From an uncultured Prevotellaceae bacterium (GTDB lineage: Bacteria > Bacteroidota > Bacteroidia > Bacteroidales > Bacteroidaceae), in NCBI GenBank assembly GCA_900315745.1, contig ONAG01000016.1, positions 1 through 48,443 of the forward strand: 48,443 bases of DNA. The letters are read 5' to 3'. The first letter of the stretch is position 1. Each line of letters opens with the position of its first letter. The notes below the pieces were generated by a model that had not been told where the DNA came from, searched no databases, and saw nothing but the letters and a program-made list of their open reading frames with translations. This document shows positions 44,735 through 48,443 of the stretch, in pieces. Position numbers and translations under genes: made by a program.

Positions 44735-47700
44735 TTAGAACGAAGTTTGAATACCAAATGAGAACGAAGTGCTGTTAGGATAAGCCCAGTTAGGGTTCTC
44801 AGGATCGGAGCAAGTCAGCGAACTGCTCTTGATGGTGAGCAGGTTGTGACCTGAGACATAGATGCGGGCATTGCTCATCTTGACCTTGCTAAGAAGCTTT
44901 TCGGGCAGGTTGTAACCAATCTGTACTTGACGGAGTTTTGCATAAGAGCCGTTCTCCACGAAGTAGGTGCTGGCACGGTTCTCGTTGCCCACGTTGTTGG
45001 TAGTCAGGGCTGGGATGCTGCTGCCGGTGTTGGCTGTCGTCCAAGCGTCAAGCATGCGGTTGCCTTTGTTGCTACCTGCATCGGTGATGCTGTAGAAGTC
45101 GGTCTGGAACTTCTGGTTGTTATAGACATCCTGTCCTGCGACACCTTGCCAGAACATCGAGAAGTCGAAGTCCTTGTAGCCCAGTTCCACGTTCAGACCC
45201 CAAGAGAAGTTTGGAATAGGATTGAAAATCCATGTCTGGTCTTGCTCGTTGATGATGCCGTTGCCATCGAGGTCTGCGTATTTCAGACCGCCGACACGTG
45301 CATTGTCCTGACCACTTGCCAACACTTCCTCACGATTTTGGAAAAGTCCGTCAACCACATATCCAACGATTGATCCATAAGGCTTTTCTGCTTCCACGAG
45401 GTTTTGCTTTGCTGTGTGTACGTAGCTACCAGTGGTTGTTTCTGGCAGATAGGTCACTTTCTGGCGGAAGAAGTCAAGGTTTCCGTTCACATTGTATCGC
45501 ATGCCGAAGTTGGTTGTGCCGCGATAGCCCAGTGCGAACTCCATACCCCAGTTACGCAAGCTTGGTCCGTTGAGCCAAGAAGCGCCACCTTCACCCATAG
45601 AACCGAGGTATGCAGGATTGATAAGCATGTCCTTCACATTCTTGATATAGGTATCAAATGAACCATAAACAGAGTTGCGGAAGAGGTTGAAGTCGAGACC
45701 GACGTTCCACTGTTCTGTGGTCTCCCATTTCAGATTGTTGTTCTGAGCCTGAGTGGCACGGAAGCCTGATGGGAAGATGCCGCTGCCCTCAAGTTTGAGG
45801 TCGTATGCTGTAGATTCATTGCGGCCGCCGCCATAGGTTGCAGCATAGAGTCCGTAGCGGGCATAGTTGGAGATAGCCTGGTTACCTGTCTCACCCCATG
45901 AAGCACGTATTTTCATGTCGGTGATCCAGTCTTGGTGCAGGTTCTCAGAGATACGGTATCCAAGAGTGACGGCAGGGAAGGTACCGTAGCGGTTGTTCTC
46001 ACCGAAGCGTGAAGAACCGTCGTGACGTATGGTGAACGAAGCGAGCACCAAGTCCTTCCAGTTGTAATCCACCTTGCCAAAGAACGACACCAGGTTGTAA
46101 CCCTCGCGGATACCGCCGGCGCGCTGTGTGCCAGTGGCTGCATCAGGCCACATGTATTTGTAATTCTCCAAGGCGAACATCTGTGCGTATGCATTGGAAC
46201 GCTCTTCCACATCCTTGTGGAGCTCAATACCTCCCAAGAGTATGAACGAGTGGTTGCCGGCGACAGTGAAAGTATAGTTTGCTGTGTTCGACCAGGTCCA
46301 CTTCATGGAGTTCTTCGAGCCAAGGTTGGTAGATGGTGTGCTGTTATTCACCACGTCGGAGTGCCAGGTGTAGGTCACGCTGTGAATGAATTCCGACCAG
46401 TAGTCGAGACCAAAGTTCGAGCGCAATGTCAGGCCTTTGATAGGCTGCAAATTCACGTATGCATTTCCGAAGATACGCCACATCTTCAAGCGGTTGTCGC
46501 GGTTGTGGTAGAGTTCGCGCAGAGGATTCTGTCTGTCGCTCATACCTCCCACAGGACCGGAGAATGTCACGCCATCCTCTTCATATACAGGCAATGTTGG
46601 AGCCATCTTCAGTGCATTCTCCAATGGCTGGCAGTCCACCTGGTCGCTATAGGTGATGGTTGCATTTTCACCAACTGTGACAATCTTGTTCACCTTGTAG
46701 CTAGTGTTGATGCGGCCGGAGAAGCTTTCAAAGTCAGTGTATTTCAAGATACCATTGTTCTTCTTGTAGCCGAAAGACACGAGAGCCGACGACTGGTCAT
46801 TTGCCTTCGAGATGGAAAGGTCATAGTTTTGTGCGAATCCAGTGCGTGAGATTTCATCGAGCCAGTCGGTGTCGCTAAAGCGCATGGTCCTATCCTGATT
46901 CATAAAGCCACCATGGAGTCCGTTTACCACGAACTCGCGCATCTGGCCTGTTGCAGGGTCGTATGCATGGATGGTCTTGCCTGCTTCGGCATGGAGAGTA
47001 AGGCCATAGATGTTGGCATATTTCTCTGGGTCCATGCCGTCGTTCATGGCAGCCTGTGCCATAGCGGTAGCATATTCTTCGGTGTTGGCAAGTTCCATCA
47101 TTGTTTGCTTGTTGTAGAACTGTGCGGTGAGATTAGCAGAGAAATCAACCTTCACCTTGTCGCCTTTCTTACCCGAGCGAGTGGTGATGATGATGACACC
47201 ATTAGCAGCACGGCTACCATAGATAGATGCTGAGGCAGCGTCCTTAAGCACCTGCATTGACTCGATGTCGTTCATGTTCAATGTGTTCAGGTTTGTTGTC
47301 GTGGGAACACCATCGATGATGAACAGAGGATCTTGCGATGAGTTGAATGAGCCGCCGCCACGAATACGGACAGTACCGGCGCCCACAGGCGAGCCATTGC
47401 TGGTGATTGTCATTCCCGGCACCTTGCCCTGCAGAGCACGCATGGGGTCGGTATCCGAAGAAGTCTTCAGTTCATCGGTCTTTACCACTGCTACCGAACC
47501 CGTCAAGTCTGCCTTGCGCTGGGTCTGATAACCAGTCACCACCAACTCAGCAAGTTCACTGGCATTTTCCTTCAGTTGAACTTTCAAGCCAGAAGTTGCG
47601 GCGATTTCCACAGGGTCATAACCGATGTAGGTGATGACGAGAGTGGCTCCCTCGTTGACTTTCAAAGTGAAATTTCCATCGAAGTCGGTCACTGCACCGT

Positions 47701-47848
47701 TCGATGTTCCTTTCTCCATCACAGTGGCACCGATGACACCTTCACCGGTCTCGTCGATGACGGTGCCCGTAATCTCCGTTTGCGCGTACATTATAGTACA
47801 TGCAAAGACGAGCATGATGCTCAGAAGAAACCTTTTTAGATTTTCCAT
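44735..47848 (-). CDS. susC: SusC-like TonB-dependent outer-membrane transporter
   Basis: The start at 47848 (M-E-N-L-K-R-F-L-L) gives a signal peptide ending at M-Y-A-Q and 1037 residues. The frame runs 180 bases upstream into the leader and is rejected. A carboxypeptidase-like regulatory domain (about 24-100, I-T-G-T-V-I-D-E-T-G-E) is followed by the plug (L-V-V-T-G-Y, F-I-I-D-G-V-P, I-E-S-M-Q-V-L-K-D-A-A). A 22-strand-type barrel follows, ending in aromatic F. It imports oligosaccharides using TonB energy together with SusD. It is the first gene of the fructan PUL. No sensor gene is present downstream, so the regulator probably lies beyond the window end. Confidence 0.94.
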   Translation of the reverse strand: MENLKRFLLSIMLVFACTIMYAQTEITGTVIDETGEGVIGATVMEKGTSNGAVTDFDGNFTLKVNEGATLVITYIGYDPVEIAATSGLKVQLKENASELAELVVTGYQTQRKADLTGSVAVVKTDELKTSSDTDPMRALQGKVPGMTITSNGSPVGAGTVRIRGGGSFNSSQDPLFIIDGVPTTTNLNTLNMNDIESMQVLKDAASASIYGSRAANGVIIITTRSGKKGDKVKVDFSANLTAQFYNKQTMMELANTEEYATAMAQAAMNDGMDPEKYANIYGLTLHAEAGKTIHAYDPATGQMREFVVNGLHGGFMNQDRTMRFSDTDWLDEISRTGFAQNYDLSISKANDQSSALVSFGYKKNNGILKYTDFESFSGRINTSYKVNKIVTVGENATITYSDQVDCQPLENALKMAPTLPVYEEDGVTFSGPVGGMSDRQNPLRELYHNRDNRLKMWRIFGNAYVNLQPIKGLTLRSNFGLDYWSEFIHSVTYTWHSDVVNNSTPSTNLGSKNSMKWTWSNTANYTFTVAGNHSFILLGGIELHKDVEERSNAYAQMFALENYKYMWPDAATGTQRAGGIREGYNLVSFFGKVDYNWKDLVLASFTIRHDGSSRFGENNRYGTFPAVTLGYRISENLHQDWITDMKIRASWGETGNQAISNYARYGLYAATYGGGRNESTAYDLKLEGSGIFPSGFRATQAQNNNLKWETTEQWNVGLDFNLFRNSVYGSFDTYIKNVKDMLINPAYLGSMGEGGASWLNGPSLRNWGMEFALGYRGTTNFGMRYNVNGNLDFFRQKVTYLPETTTGSYVHTAKQNLVEAEKPYGSIVGYVVDGLFQNREEVLASGQDNARVGGLKYADLDGNGIINEQDQTWIFNPIPNFSWGLNVELGYKDFDFSMFWQGVAGQDVYNNQKFQTDFYSITDAGSNKGNRMLDAWTTANTGSSIPALTTNNVGNENRASTYFVENGSYAKLRQVQIGYNLPEKLLSKVKMSNARIYVSGHNLLTIKSSSLTCSDPENPNWAYPNSTSFSFGIQTSF

Positions 47849-48048
47849 TGCTTTTACGTTTTGGTTAGTATTCGGTTTTGTTGAGATATATGTTGTTTTT
47901 TGTGTCGTTCCTTGCATTTTTTGCAAAATTGCAGATTTAAAGCTTTTAAGGCTATCACATTTAGTTCTTAGGTTAACACAATTGTTTCCAAGTAACATTT
48001 TTGTTATAGAACGAACGATTTTTGCCATTCGCTATGATTTCGTTATTC

Positions 48049-48056
48049 TACCTTTG
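48049..48056 (+). promoter_or_regulatory. Plus-strand -7 element TACCTTTG inside the susC leader
   Basis: TACCTTTG is a perfect -7 match facing away from susC. The nearest TTTG (48021-48024) is 24 bp upstream, longer than usual. A transcript from here would begin just before the structured region at 48073. Confidence 0.45.
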
Positions 48057-48072
48057 TCGTTGAGAACAAAAG

Positions 48073-48147
48073 GTGTGGACGATTAGCGTTTCACTTTCGA
48101 ACCTGGTCTGCGACAACCTACGAATAGAAGAAACGCCAGTCCACACC
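48073..48147. repeat. Extended inverted repeat in the susC leader (possible structured RNA)
   Basis: GGTGTGGAC (48073-48081) pairs with GTCCACACC (48139-48147), and inside it GCGTTTC (48087-48093) pairs with GAAACGC (48130-48136), 16 bp in all with a 5/2-base internal loop. A further 9-base segment in its loop (48096-48104) is the exact reverse complement of 48201-48209, so a pseudoknot or alternative fold is possible. It could be read on either strand. Confidence 0.6.
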
Positions 48148-48443
48148 ATATTATTATGGTTATGCCCTGAACTCTCTATTCTATTCCAAGGCCGCAGTTT
48201 GGTTCGAAAAGAGTCAGAAACTCATTAAATCCACAAAATTATATCTCGCTTGAGTTTAAGGTATATTTGCCAGTGCAGATAGTGTGCAATTCAAGGTTAA
48301 CTATTCATTTTTCACACCAAAATGCAAGCTGGCATTACATTTTCTGCAAATTTAGATAAAAATTGGGGATTTATAAGCCAGCCGAGATAAAAATGTGACA
48401 AATTGCCCCGAATTGGACCTCTTGCTCAAAGAATCAAGGCGCA

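Larger units (their letters stand above)
47849..48443. other. Leader region upstream of susC
   Basis: No protein gene is supported in these 595 bp. On the minus strand a -7-like TAATTTTG (48234-48241) lacks a -33, as is common for promoters needing a sensor-regulator; if used, it gives a leader of about 380 bases. The stretch also holds a plus-strand -7 element and an extended inverted repeat, described separately. A plus-strand TATATTTG at 48262 has no -33. Confidence 0.5.

Noticed and set aside
47849-48028. Longer susC start at 48028
   Set aside because: The added 60 residues are unrelated to the family, and a proper signal peptide starts at 47848.
48262-48269. TATATTTG as a second plus-strand promoter upstream of susC
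   Set aside because: No TTTG lies 17-24 bp upstream, and the match can arise by chance in AT-rich DNA.

Overview
The window reads as a chromosomal segment of a Bacteroidota bacterium, most likely Prevotella-like (Prevotellaceae). This rests on several signs. Many intergenic gaps carry TTTG-N19-20-TAnnTTTG promoters, start codons lack a clear Shine-Dalgarno, and the primary sigma factor is a short RpoD of 287 residues. One secreted protein ends in a type IX secretion sorting tail. A complete SusC/SusD polysaccharide utilization locus (PUL) fills the right quarter. No insertion sequence, integrase, phage module, rRNA or CRISPR array was seen.

Left part (1-8.2 kb): a polysaccharide O-acetylation unit (tail of an SGNH-type protein, an MBOAT acyltransferase, a CE2-type acetylesterase), a small lipoprotein, a convergent secreted metallophosphoesterase, an HtrA/DegP protease and rpoD. 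A perfect 34-bp palindrome overlaps the rpoD promoter. Next (8.2-10.7 kb) comes a compact unit closed by a strong terminator: a secreted protein of unknown function, an HPr-kinase-like P-loop protein, an S24/S26 Ser-His peptidase and a PqqD-like protein. It looks like a peptide-modification cassette without a recognised precursor. A 660-bp gap with one strong hairpin follows, then a PafA-like alkaline phosphatase and a small repeat-tailed lipoprotein.

Middle (13.2-28.4 kb): mostly ordinary genes. On the minus strand are a GT2 glycosyltransferase, mtaB, a Sel1-repeat protein, a Wza-like export lipoprotein and uxaC. On the plus strand are ansA and rubrerythrin. On the minus strand again are an AraC regulator, dapA, a large C10 (streptopain-like) protease with a dockerin-like tail, and an acyl-CoA synthetase paired with an XRE-cupin regulator.

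The most unusual gene is at 28467-33362. It encodes a 1631-residue protein that joins a NERD nuclease, a second PD-(D/E)XK nuclease with a QxxxY motif, a DNA2/UPF1-like SF1 helicase and a SAM-dependent methyltransferase fold. It is transcribed divergently from the XRE regulator by its own consensus promoter. It is a candidate single-protein defence or nucleic-acid-processing system.

Right part (33.4-48.4 kb): a GH36 alpha-galactosidase and a tRNA-Val(CAC), then a minus-strand operon in the order susC, susD, surface glycan-binding protein, GH32 lipoprotein, GH32, MFS sugar importer, fructokinase, ending in a terminator. The order matches the Bacteroides thetaiotaomicron fructan locus (BT1763 to BT1757). 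Together these genes would bind and cut fructan at the surface, import oligosaccharides, release fructose in the periplasm, carry it across the inner membrane and phosphorylate it. The sensor-regulator is not in the window. The susC leader holds an unexplained structured region.
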